Shown here one piece after another: positions 56,103 through 64,000 of a stretch of 64,000 nt of DNA (position 1 is its first letter; each line of letters opens with the position of its first letter). The notes under the pieces were generated by a model. The model did no database searches and was not told the origin of the DNA. It worked only from the letters and a program-made list of their open reading frames with translations. The translations under genes and the position numbers were made by a program. The DNA is from Capnocytophaga granulosa ATCC 51502 (GTDB lineage: Bacteria; Bacteroidota; Bacteroidia; Flavobacteriales; Flavobacteriaceae): the NCBI RefSeq assembly GCF_000411115.1, contig NZ_KE150242.1, forward strand, positions 614,218-678,217, written 5' to 3'.

Positions 56103-56465
56103 ATGGCTGAACATAATGATTTTGGGAAGCAATCCGAAGAGGAAGCTGTACAATACTTAGTTGGTTTGGGTTATACGATTCTCGAACGCAATTATTATTG
56201 GCAAAGTGCTGAGATTGACATCATTGCACAATATGAGGATATGCTGGTCATCGTAGAGGTAAAATCCAGACGATCCGCCTATTATGGGGAGCCTTATTCC
56301 TTCGTTAGTCCACATAAGATACAACTCTTGGCCAAAGCTACCAACCACTATATCAAGACACATAATTTAGATTTGGAAGTGCGTTTTGACATCATCTCCA
56401 TTGTAAAGAACGATGCCGAATACCACTTGGAACATATAGAAGATGCCTTCTTTCCTTTTTCATAA
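56103..56465 (+). CDS. yraN: YraN/UPF0102 family protein
   Basis: A 120-residue protein of the YraN family, which has an endonuclease-like fold of the Holliday-junction resolvase type. It shows MAEHNDFGKQSEEEAVQYLV, YTILERNYYWQSAEIDIIAQ and VIVEVKSRRSAYYG, where the D and E-V-K residues form the predicted nuclease site. Its biological role is unsettled. Length is normal. It ends at a bidirectional terminator shared with hemD. Confidence 0.9.
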   Translation: MAEHNDFGKQSEEEAVQYLVGLGYTILERNYYWQSAEIDIIAQYEDMLVIVEVKSRRSAYYGEPYSFVSPHKIQLLAKATNHYIKTHNLDLEVRFDIISIVKNDAEYHLEHIEDAFFPFS

Positions 56466-56474
56466 GTGAGCAAA

Positions 56475-56495
56475 AAAGGGTGCATGGCACCCTTT
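56475..56495. terminator. Bidirectional terminator
   Basis: AAAGGGTGC (56475-56483) and GCACCCTTT (56487-56495) form a 9-bp stem with an ATG loop and flanking A/T runs, between yraN and hemD. Confidence 0.8.
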
Positions 56496-56499
56496 CTTA

Positions 56500-57243
56500 T
56501 TATCTTTTATTGGTCTTTTCCAAGTACTTATCTAAGGCCATTGTCATGGACGGAGTCTCTGGCAGTGGTGCTTGGATATCTATTCTAAGTCCCGCTTCCT
56601 CCGCCGATTTCAGCGTAGAAGCACCAAAAACCGCTATACGTGTGGTTCCTTGCTTGAAGTCAGAAAAGTTCTTAAAGAGCGATTCTACTCCTGCAGGGCT
56701 AAAGAAAGCAATAACATCATACTTGACATCTTTCAGATCGGAGATGTCGGCATGGGCGGTCTTGAACAAAATACCACGTTTCCAGTTGAGTTTCAGATCG
56801 TCTAATGATTTCTCTATAGCAGGGCTGAGTACCTCGGAGGTAGGAAAAAAGAATTTCTCTTCCTTGTGTTTTTTCAGAAAAGGAAGTAAGTCTGCAAAAT
56901 CCTTTTTGCCCACATATATTTTCCTTTTTCTGTAAGTGATATATTTTTGCAAATAGAAAGCAACAGCCTCCGAAAGGCAAAAATAACGCATGGTATCAGG
57001 CACTTTAAAGCGCATCTCTTCAGCTACTCTGAAGAAATGATCCACGGCATTTCTGCTGGTGAGGATAATGGCTGTATGATTCTGAAGTTCAATCTTTTGA
57101 GCTCTCAAATCCTTTCCTGTTACCCCTTGTACTTCTGTAAAAGGGCGAAAGTCTATTTTTACCTTATACTTTTCTATAATCTGGTGATAAGGTGAATTCT
57201 CTGATTGCTCGGGTTGGGAAACCAAGATTGTTTTCACTTTCAT
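56500..57243 (-). CDS. hemD: Uroporphyrinogen-III synthase (HemD-like)
   Basis: A 247-residue protein of the HemD two-domain fold, which cyclises hydroxymethylbilane to uroporphyrinogen III in heme synthesis. Recognisable parts are TILVSQPEQSENSPY at the N-terminus, AIILTSRNAVDHFF near residue 58, DVIAFFSPAGVESLFKNF near residue 177 and RIAVFGASTLKSAEEAGLRI near residue 205. The sequence family is weakly conserved, so this rests on the overall pattern. Last gene of a three-gene operon with DUF4296 and DUF4271. A TACCTTTG at 57316-57323 inside the upstream gene might serve as a local promoter. Confidence 0.82.
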   Translation of the reverse strand: MKVKTILVSQPEQSENSPYHQIIEKYKVKIDFRPFTEVQGVTGKDLRAQKIELQNHTAIILTSRNAVDHFFRVAEEMRFKVPDTMRYFCLSEAVAFYLQKYITYRKRKIYVGKKDFADLLPFLKKHKEEKFFFPTSEVLSPAIEKSLDDLKLNWKRGILFKTAHADISDLKDVKYDVIAFFSPAGVESLFKNFSDFKQGTTRIAVFGASTLKSAEEAGLRIDIQAPLPETPSMTMALDKYLEKTNKR

Positions 57244-57254
57244 AGTCTTTTAAT

Positions 57255-57920
57255 TTATCGATATTGATTAGATATTATTGAGTTAATAAAAATATAGGGG
57301 GTTATTTCAAAGGCGCAAAGGTACAAAATAAAATAATACCAATAAGCTCTTAATTCACTTTTGTACAATTTCACAAATGAGATAAGTCCAAGTACTTGTA
57401 TATACAAGAATACCATTAATGAAAAAGCAAACAAATATATATTGTGTGCTGCTGCATAACTATTGACAAAGAGCAGCAATACCAAAATCAAAGCGGCATA
57501 GTTCGAATAACTCAGACGTACAAACAAATAAGAACGTGAGAAGTTATCCATATCCAGCACATAGCTCACCAATCGCTGAAAAGCTATTTTGAGCAAGATG
57601 AAAAGCGCTACACCAAGCATCACTATATACTGCTGAGCAATGGCATAAAAAGAGATTTCTATATGAAAAAAACTCAAGATTCGCCAAATGGCAATACTCA
57701 AAATTGCCCATTGTACTACCAGCAGAGAAGTGGTAAAGAATACACCACTACGCTCCCGCTTATTAAAGATGATGATATACTTATTATTGGTAAGCAAATT
57801 AAGAAACTCCCTAAAGCGGAAGGCATGGTAGGCCTTTATGAAAGCCATAATCCCTAATATTAGGACAAATATTAGGGAAATCCAATCCTTATGAGAAGCT
57901 GTAACCCGTGTCCATTCCAT
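57255..57920 (-). CDS. DUF4271 membrane protein
   Basis: A 221-residue membrane protein with about six helices and a cytosolic loop near the start (NKYIIIFNKRERSG). It matches the DUF4271 family, found in Bacteroidota next to hemD. Function unknown. It is spaced 11 bases from hemD and 9 from DUF4296, so all three are one operon. Confidence 0.8.
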   Translation of the reverse strand: MEWTRVTASHKDWISLIFVLILGIMAFIKAYHAFRFREFLNLLTNNKYIIIFNKRERSGVFFTTSLLVVQWAILSIAIWRILSFFHIEISFYAIAQQYIVMLGVALFILLKIAFQRLVSYVLDMDNFSRSYLFVRLSYSNYAALILVLLLFVNSYAAAHNIYLFAFSLMVFLYIQVLGLISFVKLYKSELRAYWYYFILYLCAFEITPYIFINSIISNQYR

Positions 57921-57929
57921 AAAATACGA

Positions 57930-58304
57930 TTATAAAGAGTCCAAAGGCTGCATACCCTCAGGTGGCAATATAGGCGTTTGTTGCTTTTTGGATAAGCTAT
58001 CTTCCTGCTTTAGGCGTGTCTCTACATGGGAGAGTATCTGTTTACACTTTTCAGGTTGAGCAGCATAATAAGATATATTCTGTGCCAGCAGCAGGCTATC
58101 TAGCCCATACTTCTTATAAATAAGTGAAATATCAGCACCTTGCTTTTCATAGAAAGAAGCATCTATACTCTTGGCAGCATTCAGTACTGCTAGGTCATAG
58201 AAGAGCTGTTCCATTTCTCCCTCCGATAATAATTTCTTAGGAGAAGGAACCATCTGAGAACAAGCCACTAAAGACAAACATAAGAGATAATAAGCAGACT
58301 TCAC
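57930..58304 (-). CDS. DUF4296 lipoprotein
   Basis: A 124-residue lipoprotein (lipobox LVACS, Cys near residue 15). The helical body has EGEMEQLFYDLAVLNAAKSI, and YGLDSLLLAQNISYYA near residues 65-80, as in the DUF4296 family of Bacteroidota. Function unknown. It is the first gene of the DUF4296-DUF4271-hemD operon, and a -7 box lies upstream at 58324-58331. Confidence 0.8.
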   Translation of the reverse strand: MKSAYYLLCLSLVACSQMVPSPKKLLSEGEMEQLFYDLAVLNAAKSIDASFYEKQGADISLIYKKYGLDSLLLAQNISYYAAQPEKCKQILSHVETRLKQEDSLSKKQQTPILPPEGMQPLDSL

Positions 58305-58323
58305 TTTCTATTTATTTGCGGTG

Positions 58324-58331
58324 CAAAGATA
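58324..58331 (-). promoter_or_regulatory. -7 promoter box for DUF4296-DUF4271-hemD
   Basis: TATCTTTG on the minus strand, 20 bases before the start codon. Confidence 0.6.
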
Positions 58332-58379
58332 CTTCTTTTTTTCTAAGCAAAATATTTTTTTAGAAATATTTTTCTTTAA

Positions 58380-58415
58380 AACCAATGACTAACGACTAAG
58401 AACTAATAACTAACC
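58380..58415. repeat. Heptamer array after rny
   Basis: AATGACT, AACGACT, AAGAACT, AATAACT, AACCACT: five units with a 7-base period just past the rny stop codon. Confidence 0.75.
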
Positions 58416-58416
58416 A

Positions 58417-59994
58417 CTATTTAGCTATATTAACAGCTCTTGTTTCACGGATCACCGTTACTTTTACTTGTCCTGGGTAGGTCATATCGGTTTGTATCTT
58501 TTGAGAAAGGTTAAAGGAGAGTTCTGCTGCTTTTTCGTCGGATACTTTTTCACTCTCTACAATCACACGTAGTTCACGACCTGCTTGTATAGCGTAGGCT
58601 TTCTTGACTCCTTGGAAAGAGAAGGCCGTATCTTCCAATTCCTTAAGACGCTGGATATAAGAATCCAATACCTGACGGCGTGCTCCTGGTCTTGCTCCAG
58701 AGATGGCATCACACACCTGTACTATAGGAGAGAGTAGAGAAGTCATTTCTATTTCGTCATGGTGCGCTCCGATAGCGTTGCATACTTCAGGTTTTTCACC
58801 ATACTTTTGTGCCCATTCCATACCCAGTAGTGCGTGTGGTGTCTCGGTATCAGTCTCAGGCACTTTACCTATATCATGCAAAAGTCCTGCACGCTTGGCT
58901 AGTTTCACATTCAGTCCCAGTTCGGCCGCCATCAGTCCACAAAGGCGTGCTACCTCACGAGAGTGTTGCAAGAGGTTTTGCCCATAGGAAGAGCGGTATT
59001 TCATACGACCCACTGCCTTGATCAGCTCTGGGTGAAGGCCATGGATTCCTAAATCAATGATGGTACGCTTACCTATCTCGGCTATTTCGTCTTCTACCTG
59101 TTTGGTCGTTTTTTCCACTACTTCCTCAATACGGGCAGGGTGGATACGGCCATCGGTAACCAACTTATGGAGAGAAAGGCGCGCTATCTCCCTACGTACG
59201 GAGTCAAAGCAAGAGAGGATAATAGCCTCAGGGGTATCATCTACTATAATCTCCACTCCTGTAGCAGCCTCCAAGGCACGGATATTACGCCCTTCGCGGC
59301 CTATGATGCGCCCCTTTACGTCATCGGATTCGAGGTTAAATACCGATACACAGTTATCTATAGCCTCTTCTGTTCCTATACGCTGTATGGTATTGATGAT
59401 AATCTTTCGCGCCTCTTGGCGAGCAGTGAGTTTTGCCTCCTCGATGGTGGTCTGTATATAGGCCATAGCATCGGTCTTGGCTTCGTTCTTAAGGGAATCA
59501 ATCAACTGGGTTTTAGCCTCTTCAGCAGTCAGTCCAGAGATCACTTCTAATTGTTTTACTTGGCTCTTGTGGAGCTTATCCACTTCCTCCTGTTTCTTAT
59601 CCACAAGCAACATGCGGTGGTTGCACTCCTCGGTCTTCTGCAGCAGCTCATCGTTGAGCTTCTTGTTCTGAGCCAGTTCGTTGGAGACTTGGGATTCCTT
59701 GTCCTTGATACGTTTTTCTGTCTCAGAGATTTTCTTTTCTTTAGCCAAGATGAGTTTCTCATGCTCAGCCTTAAGTTCTAAGAATTTTTCTTTTGCTTGG
59801 TAGATTTTTTCTTTCTTAATGTTTTCGGCTTCTACTTTTGCCTGTTTTAGAATATTCTGAGATTCCTCTTGAGCATCTTTGACTACCTTAAAAGCATATT
59901 TCTCTTGCTTTTTTTTCAGAGAATACCAAACTAAGATGCCCCCTACAAATATTCCTACAATGGCACTACCTACTACTAACATTGTTACGTCCAT
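58417..59994 (-). CDS. rny: Ribonuclease Y
   Basis: A 525-residue membrane-anchored endoribonuclease that starts mRNA decay. A single N-terminal membrane helix ([20 protein letters not shown]) is followed by a long charged coiled coil (to about residue 200). A KH RNA-binding domain ([20 protein letters not shown], near residue 225) and an HD domain with LLHDIGK and GAHHDEIEM come next. Length is normal for RNase Y. The ATG at 59994 is chosen because the family begins here; the frame extends upstream to 60108 but only through 6S RNA sequence. Confidence 0.95.
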   Translation of the reverse strand: MDVTMLVVGSAIVGIFVGGILVWYSLKKKQEKYAFKVVKDAQEESQNILKQAKVEAENIKKEKIYQAKEKFLELKAEHEKLILAKEKKISETEKRIKDKESQVSNELAQNKKLNDELLQKTEECNHRMLLVDKKQEEVDKLHKSQVKQLEVISGLTAEEAKTQLIDSLKNEAKTDAMAYIQTTIEEAKLTARQEARKIIINTIQRIGTEEAIDNCVSVFNLESDDVKGRIIGREGRNIRALEAATGVEIIVDDTPEAIILSCFDSVRREIARLSLHKLVTDGRIHPARIEEVVEKTTKQVEDEIAEIGKRTIIDLGIHGLHPELIKAVGRMKYRSSYGQNLLQHSREVARLCGLMAAELGLNVKLAKRAGLLHDIGKVPETDTETPHALLGMEWAQKYGEKPEVCNAIGAHHDEIEMTSLLSPIVQVCDAISGARPGARRQVLDSYIQRLKELEDTAFSFQGVKKAYAIQAGRELRVIVESEKVSDEKAAELSFNLSQKIQTDMTYPGQVKVTVIRETRAVNIAK

Positions 59995-60016
59995 AAAATA
60001 AAATATAATTATACAA

Positions 60017-60180
60017 AAAAGCCTGCAAGAAGGATATATGAATAAACTCCTAAAAAGCATATTTAGAGCTACCAAACCCTTCAAGTATCCGCCAAGTGAA
60101 GGCGGCACGCTTTGGTGGTTTGACTCACCCTTCTGAATTATTTTCTGTTGAGTTTACCAAAAAAACTATTCTTGCAGGCA
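60017..60180 (-). ncRNA. ssrS: 6S RNA
   Basis: About 160 bases between zapA and rny on the minus strand. The ends pair as an 11-base stem, GCCTGCAAGAA with TTCTTGCAGGC (plus strand 60021-60031 and 60169-60179), and the 3' end runs into a T stretch. The inside is largely self-complementary with an open centre, the form that mimics an open promoter and binds RNA polymerase holoenzyme. Placement next to zapA matches ssrS in many bacteria. The sequence was not aligned to a model here. Confidence 0.75.
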
Positions 60181-60191
60181 GTAATCTTTAT

Positions 60192-60485
60192 CTATATATT
60201 ACTGATTTCTACTAAAGTCTGATGTATTTTTTCTAATCTTTCTATATTTTTTTCCTTTTGATTTTCATCAGCAAGGCTCTCTTGAAAGAGCGGTGTAGCC
60301 AAGGAAATGGCACACATAGCCAAGGAATCTTGGCGGTCTTTCACAGGAAAGTTCTGCTCAAAATATGTAATTTGTTTGTTAATCCTTTCGGCCGCTTGGC
60401 GATAGGCCTGCTCCTGCTCTGGAAATATTTTCAGAGGGTATACCCTATCGGCTATTTTCAAGGTAATTCGTAGCTTCTCACTCAT
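60192..60485 (-). CDS. zapA: Cell division protein ZapA
   Basis: A 97-residue cytosolic protein that bundles FtsZ filaments. The N-terminal beta part RITLKIADRVYPLKI with EQEQAYRQAAERINKQITYF and the helical remainder match ZapA. Length is normal. It lies directly downstream of a small coiled-coil gene and upstream of 6S RNA, a conserved arrangement in this phylum. Confidence 0.87.
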   Translation of the reverse strand: MSEKLRITLKIADRVYPLKIFPEQEQAYRQAAERINKQITYFEQNFPVKDRQDSLAMCAISLATPLFQESLADENQKEKNIERLEKIHQTLVEISNI

Positions 60486-60499
60486 TGCTTAGCATATTA

Positions 60500-60787
60500 T
60501 TACTTATCTTGTGAAAGTTGTACAATACATTGCTCTATTTCACGAATGAGCCTACTTATTTTGAGCTTGGCTTCCGTTTTAGTTTCATCACTGCCTAAAA
60601 GAGCTTGGGCTACCTTCAGTGCCTGATACTTCTGTTGTTGCTCTTGGCTCTGCTTAATAAGCTCCTGCAACTGGCCTTGTAGCATCTCTACTTGAAGAAT
60701 CAGTTCCCTGTTTCTCTCTTCCAATGAAAGTACATACTGCTGCACTAGAGGAAGTAACCTCTCTATTTTTTCAATCCATTCTTCCAT
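60500..60787 (-). CDS. Small coiled-coil protein next to zapA
   Basis: A 95-residue almost entirely helical protein with a heptad-like pattern (LEERNRELILQVEMLQGQLQ then ELIKQSQEQQQ), beginning MEEWIEKIERLLPLVQ. Its position 14 bases before zapA suggests a role in Z-ring assembly, like the unrelated ZapB; that is inference. No catalytic motif is seen. Confidence 0.75.
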   Translation of the reverse strand: MEEWIEKIERLLPLVQQYVLSLEERNRELILQVEMLQGQLQELIKQSQEQQQKYQALKVAQALLGSDETKTEAKLKISRLIREIEQCIVQLSQDK

Positions 60788-60822
60788 TTCCTTGAGAGAT
60801 AATAACCCTTACTTTTGGTGTG

Positions 60823-60830
60823 CAAAGATA
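60823..60830 (-). promoter_or_regulatory. -7 promoter box for the zapA operon
   Basis: TATCTTTG on the minus strand, 36 bases before the coiled-coil gene. Confidence 0.6.
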
Positions 60831-60911
60831 ATACTTTTTGAGGTTATAAACAACTATTCGGCAAATTTTATTTTTCACCCAAGAATCGCGGCTTATTTGC
60901 GTTATTTTTAT

Positions 60912-60919
60912 TATCTTTG
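60912..60919 (+). promoter_or_regulatory. -7 promoter box for the isochorismatase-like gene
   Basis: TATCTTTG, 28 bases before the ATG at 60947. Confidence 0.6.
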
Positions 60920-60946
60920 TTCTGCTGAATTTGAAAAAGCCAATAT

Positions 60947-61486
60947 ATGTTATCTATCAATGATACTCAATTAGTTATCCTTGACATCCAAGGAAAATTA
61001 TCACAAATCGTCTATCAATCCGAAGCGGTACTAAAGCATAGCAGCAGCCTTGTGCAGGGCTGCCAGCTACTGGATATACCTATAATATGGGTGGAACAAA
61101 CCCCTGAAAAATTGGGTGCTACCTCTGCGCTTATTGCCCAGCACCTCACAGGCCAATCCCCTATTGCTAAAGCTACCTTCTCGGCTTATGGTACTTCTGC
61201 TTTTGTAGAGGCGGTCAAGGCCAATGCCCGTAAGCAAGTGTTGCTTATTGGGATAGAGACCCACATCTGTATCTACCAAACTGCAATGGATCTGATAGCG
61301 GCAGGCTATGAAGTCTTTGTCGTGGCCGATGCGGTCTCCTCTCGCACAGAAGAAAACAAAAAAATAGGCCTTGAGATGATCCGAGAAGGACAAGGAAAAA
61401 TCACCAGCGTAGAGGCTGCCCTCTTTGCCTTACTGAAGCGCTCTACCCATGAGAAATTCCGAGAAATCGCAAGGCTTATCAAGTAA
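60947..61486 (+). CDS. Isochorismatase-family hydrolase
   Basis: A 179-residue cysteine hydrolase. The catalytic triad is visible: Asp in VILDIQGKL near residue 13, Lys in PIAKATFSAYG near residue 75, and Cys in GIETHICIYQTAMDLIAAGY near residue 109. The family includes nicotinamidases, ureidoacrylate hydrolases and others; this one resembles the YcaC-like group, so the substrate is uncertain. The 3' end abuts the stop codon of the convergent dnaB gene. Confidence 0.88.
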   Translation: MLSINDTQLVILDIQGKLSQIVYQSEAVLKHSSSLVQGCQLLDIPIIWVEQTPEKLGATSALIAQHLTGQSPIAKATFSAYGTSAFVEAVKANARKQVLLIGIETHICIYQTAMDLIAAGYEVFVVADAVSSRTEENKKIGLEMIREGQGKITSVEAALFALLKRSTHEKFREIARLIK

Positions 61487-61487
61487 A

Positions 61488-63056
61488 TTAGAATTGTACC
61501 ACACCCTCAGAGGGGTCATCATTCCGCCCACTGAAAGCACTATTGACATCTCCTTTGGGGACGGGAGCTCCTGAGTTAGTATCCTCCTCTTGGTTGTTAA
61601 ATTTGGACGAGAAGGATTGCACGCCTTGTCCTATGGCTGTACCAGAGAAGAGCGTGTTGAGATTGCTGAAAACCCCATTAATAAACTGCAAACGAATATT
61701 GTCCAATCCCCCATTACGGTGCTTGGCTACGATAAACTCTGCCTGATTGGCCGTGGAAGAAGCATCGGGATCGTCCCATGTATCGAGTTTGTAATACTCA
61801 GGACGATAGAGGAAGGTAACAATATCCGCATCCTGCTCTATGGCTCCCGATTCACGTAAATCGGAGAGTTGAGGACGCTTGTGTCCTAAGCGGCTTTCCA
61901 CATTACGCGAAAGCTGAGAAAGGGCGATAATAGGCAGGTCTAATTCCTTGGCCAAGGCCTTGAGGTTACGAGAGATCGTGGAGATTTCCTGTTCGCGGTT
62001 CCCAACTCCCTTACCCGATGCGTTGGCAGTCATCAGCTGGAGGTAATCTATAAAGATGATTTTGACATCGTGCTGAGAGACCATCTTACGCGCCTTAGCC
62101 CTGAGGTCAAAGATAGAAAGCGAAGGGGTATCATCTATATACAAGGGAGCTTCCAAGAGGCTCTGGGTCTTGTGGGTAAGGCGCTCGAAATCCTCTTCGG
62201 TGAGCTTTCCTGTACGCAGCTTATCGGAGCTAATTCCTGTCTCAGATGAAATAAGCCTTGTGATGAGCTGAATGGAGGACATCTCCAAGGAGAAGAAAGC
62301 CACTGGAATCTTGCTATCAACCGCAATATTGCGCGCCATACTCAGGGTAAAGGCTGTTTTCCCCATCGCCGGACGTGCTGCCACAATGATAAGGTCGGTA
62401 GGTTGCCAACCAGCGGTAAGTTCATCTACCTTGGTAAAGCCCGATGGTACCCCACTGAACTCCTCCTTCCTATTGTGTAGCTCTTCTATCTTCCTAATTG
62501 CCTGCAAAACCAAGTTATGTGCCGACTCCGAAGTACGGGTAATATTCCCTTGAGTGATAGAAAAGAGCTTTTCTTCGGCGCTGTCTAACAGATGAAAGAC
62601 ATCTGTCTCATCGTTATAAGCCTCTTCTATAACCTCATTGGACATCTTGATGAGCCTACGCTGGATATACTTCTGCATAAGAATACGCGCATGATACTCT
62701 ATATTGGCCGAAGAAGATACCTTTTCTGTCAGATAGACCAAATAAGCAGCCCCTCCTATCTCTTTTAGAGTACCGTCCTTGAGTAATTGCTCACGTACCG
62801 TGAGCATATCTATAGGTTTTGAGTCCTTGAAGAGCCTATCTATAGCCGTATAGATCTTCTGGTGTGCAGGCACATAGAAAGCCTCATCGGAAAGAATATC
62901 AATGACCTCATCTACCCCACGCTTATCTATAAGCATACCCCCGAGTACAGCCTCCTCCAGCTCCAAATTTTGGGGAGGAATCTTGCCCTTCTCAAGAGAA
63001 GGAATAGCTCGTGATGCCGATATTGTTTCCATAGTTTGTGGAGAAATATTTTCCAT
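61488..63056 (-). CDS. dnaB: Replicative DNA helicase
   Basis: A 522-residue hexameric helicase that unwinds DNA at the replication fork. The N-terminal domain has PPQNLELEEAVLGGMLID. The RecA-type domain has Walker A IIVAARPAMGKTAFTLSMAR near residue 228, FFSLEMSSIQL, and VKIIFIDYLQLMTA (Walker B), then LSQLSRNVESR and DLRESGAIEQDADIVTFLYR. The C-terminal tail (about 465-522) is low-complexity and acidic with Ser/Asn/Gly. No intein is present. A -7 box lies at 63110-63117. Confidence 0.96.
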   Translation of the reverse strand: MENISPQTMETISASRAIPSLEKGKIPPQNLELEEAVLGGMLIDKRGVDEVIDILSDEAFYVPAHQKIYTAIDRLFKDSKPIDMLTVREQLLKDGTLKEIGGAAYLVYLTEKVSSSANIEYHARILMQKYIQRRLIKMSNEVIEEAYNDETDVFHLLDSAEEKLFSITQGNITRTSESAHNLVLQAIRKIEELHNRKEEFSGVPSGFTKVDELTAGWQPTDLIIVAARPAMGKTAFTLSMARNIAVDSKIPVAFFSLEMSSIQLITRLISSETGISSDKLRTGKLTEEDFERLTHKTQSLLEAPLYIDDTPSLSIFDLRAKARKMVSQHDVKIIFIDYLQLMTANASGKGVGNREQEISTISRNLKALAKELDLPIIALSQLSRNVESRLGHKRPQLSDLRESGAIEQDADIVTFLYRPEYYKLDTWDDPDASSTANQAEFIVAKHRNGGLDNIRLQFINGVFSNLNTLFSGTAIGQGVQSFSSKFNNQEEDTNSGAPVPKGDVNSAFSGRNDDPSEGVVQF

Positions 63057-63109
63057 ATCTTTAATTTTTAAGTACTTAGATTTTTGTAATACCTACCTTA
63101 AATCCTCGG

Positions 63110-63117
63110 CAAAAATA
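63110..63117 (-). promoter_or_regulatory. -7 promoter box for dnaB
   Basis: TATTTTTG on the minus strand, 54 bases before the start codon. The rest of the 63057-63409 gap holds a poly-C tract near 63143, a heptamer array and the next gene's promoter. Confidence 0.55.
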
Positions 63118-63298
63118 CACGCTTTTTTTGATTCAAGAAAGCCCCCCCCTTCCCTTTGTACGTTTTCTTCTACCTCTTCCTATATAATAATGTATAAATA
63201 CACATCAGTAACAGACTGATTTCTCGCACTTTGGTAACACTTTGTGCTACTCTAGAGGATAAAATTTTTATTTTTCAACAAAACAAAGACAATAGTTA

Positions 63299-63355
63299 TA
63301 TGGTTAATGGTCAATGATTCGAGTTTCACTTTTCTTTCTTCATTCTTCATTTAAT
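63299..63355. repeat. Heptamer-type repeat stretch
   Basis: TGGTTAA, TGGTCAA, TGATTCG, then CACTTTT, CTTTCTT, CATTCTT, CATTTAA, each with a 7-base spacing. Confidence 0.6.
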
Positions 63356-63367
63356 AAATATTTTTTG

Positions 63368-63375
63368 TATCTTTG
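63368..63375 (+). promoter_or_regulatory. -7 promoter box for the acyl-CoA synthetase
   Basis: TATCTTTG, 35 bases before the ATG at 63410. Confidence 0.6.
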
Positions 63376-63409
63376 CACAAAGAATAAATACACTAAAAAA
63401 TACAGTTCA

Positions 63410-64000
63410 ATGAAAGATGTAACTCGTTTGTTTGATATTCCTGCTTATCAGCTAGAACAATATCCTATTGAAAATGCGTTAGTTACAAAATATAATCAAA
63501 AATGGATACCCCTCTCTTCCAAGGAATATGTAGAGAAAATCAACCAAGTAAGCCGCGCTCTGCTACGCTTAGGGGTAAAACCTAAGGATAAGATTGCGAT
63601 GGTTTCCTCGAACAATCGTACCGAATGGCATATCTTAGATATGGCCATCATGCAGATTGGCGCCCACAATGTACCTATCTACCCCACTATTCCTAAGGAA
63701 GATTATATATATATCTTCAACCATGCCGAGATAAAATATTGCTTTGTTTCGGACAAAGACTTATGGGAGAAGGTCTCAAGCATAGCCTCAGAAATACCCA
63801 CTATGGAGGAAATCCTCTCTTTTGACCCTATAGAAAATATACGCGGCTGGCAACAGATACTTTCCTTGGGAGAAGATCCAGAGAACCAAGCCCAAGTGGA
63901 AGCCCTCAAGGCACAGATACAGCCTACCGATATGGCCACTATTATCTATACATCGGGCACCACAGGAAAACCCAAAGGGGTGATGCTCTCCCATGATAAT
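63410..64000 (+). CDS. Long-chain acyl-CoA synthetase (partial, N-terminal)
   Basis: The first 197 residues of an AMP-forming ligase, cut by the window edge. It has GVKPKDKIAMVSSNNRTEWH, GAHNVPIYPTIPKEDY and the adenylate-binding P-loop IIYTSGTTGKPKGVMLSHDN just before the end. Similarity to long-chain fatty acid-CoA ligases (FadD15-type) is clear, but the substrate-defining region is outside the window. Family length is about 590-600 residues, so two thirds are missing. Confidence 0.9.
   Translation, partial: MKDVTRLFDIPAYQLEQYPIENALVTKYNQKWIPLSSKEYVEKINQVSRALLRLGVKPKDKIAMVSSNNRTEWHILDMAIMQIGAHNVPIYPTIPKEDYIYIFNHAEIKYCFVSDKDLWEKVSSIASEIPTMEEILSFDPIENIRGWQQILSLGEDPENQAQVEALKAQIQPTDMATIIYTSGTTGKPKGVMLSHDN

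Noticed and set aside
57316-57323. Strong internal promoter for hemD
   Set aside because: TACCTTTG lies inside the coding end of the DUF4271 gene and there is no clear -33 element; chance is likely, so it is only mentioned under hemD.
63143-63152. Poly-C tract as a phase-variation switch
   Set aside because: It sits between divergent promoters of dnaB and the acyl-CoA synthetase but not at a position known to alter spacing between -33 and -7; no evidence for switching.

Overview
The window looks like the chromosome of a member of the Flavobacteriia (Bacteroidota), most likely Capnocytophaga or a close relative; the genus is my inference. The evidence is as follows. Nearly every intergenic start region carries the Bacteroidota -7 box TAnnTTTG, and Shine-Dalgarno signals are generally absent. 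Family-restricted proteins (DUF4271, DUF4296, DUF4422) are present. There is a type II-C CRISPR locus with a Bacteroidota-style repeat and tracrRNA, and a zapA / 6S RNA / rny block. Coding density is high, and there are no rRNA operons, phages or insertion sequences with transposase genes.

Layout. Positions 1-3500 hold yqeY (partial), an MsbA-like ABC exporter and pfkA. From 3546 to 14045 a single + strand operon makes and exports a surface polysaccharide: ugd, an SDR epimerase, glf (UDP-galactofuranose), a Wzx flippase, a DUF4422 transferase, two GT2, a Wzy-like polymerase, a divergent transferase and a GT4. From 14093 to 19600 come a hypothetical gene, a secreted PPP-type phosphatase, uvrB, aroC and yigZ. 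From 19650 to 26231 lies a decayed type II-C CRISPR-Cas locus: tracrRNA on the - strand, cas9 broken by a one-base frameshift in an A7 run, a deletion that fuses the start of cas1 to the end of cas2, and a 21-repeat array. From 26506 to 42548 the genes are mostly housekeeping: GT4, lpxD, ftsQ, ftsA, mscS, galE, a rhodanese-cupin protein, an alpha/beta hydrolase, tRNA-Pro(GGG), glyA, tsaC-like, a subtilase lipoprotein, a bPH protein and a RelA/SpoT protein.

From 42909 to 48286, between rel/spoT and purH, sits a compact AT-rich four-gene operon with no function I recognise: a glycosyltransferase fused to a radical SAM/SPASM enzyme, a nucleotidyltransferase fused to a PtpB-like phosphatase, an O-methyltransferase and a WG-repeat protein. 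It is my best candidate for an undescribed system. From 48358 to the end are purH, pyrD, a ZIP transporter, a cyclophilin-FKBP fusion, a TauE/SafE transporter, phoH, tadA, yraN, hemD, DUF4271, DUF4296, rny, 6S RNA, zapA, a coiled-coil partner, an isochorismatase-like protein, dnaB and the start of an acyl-CoA synthetase gene.

Repeats. Many gene junctions carry short arrays with a 7-bp period (units such as TTAATGA, GTGAAAA, ACTAATG). Some are folded into long inverted repeats at stop codons, and one apparently runs into a coding sequence. Two further nested inverted-repeat elements (52073-52164 and 55784-56040) look like small non-autonomous mobile or REP-like elements.
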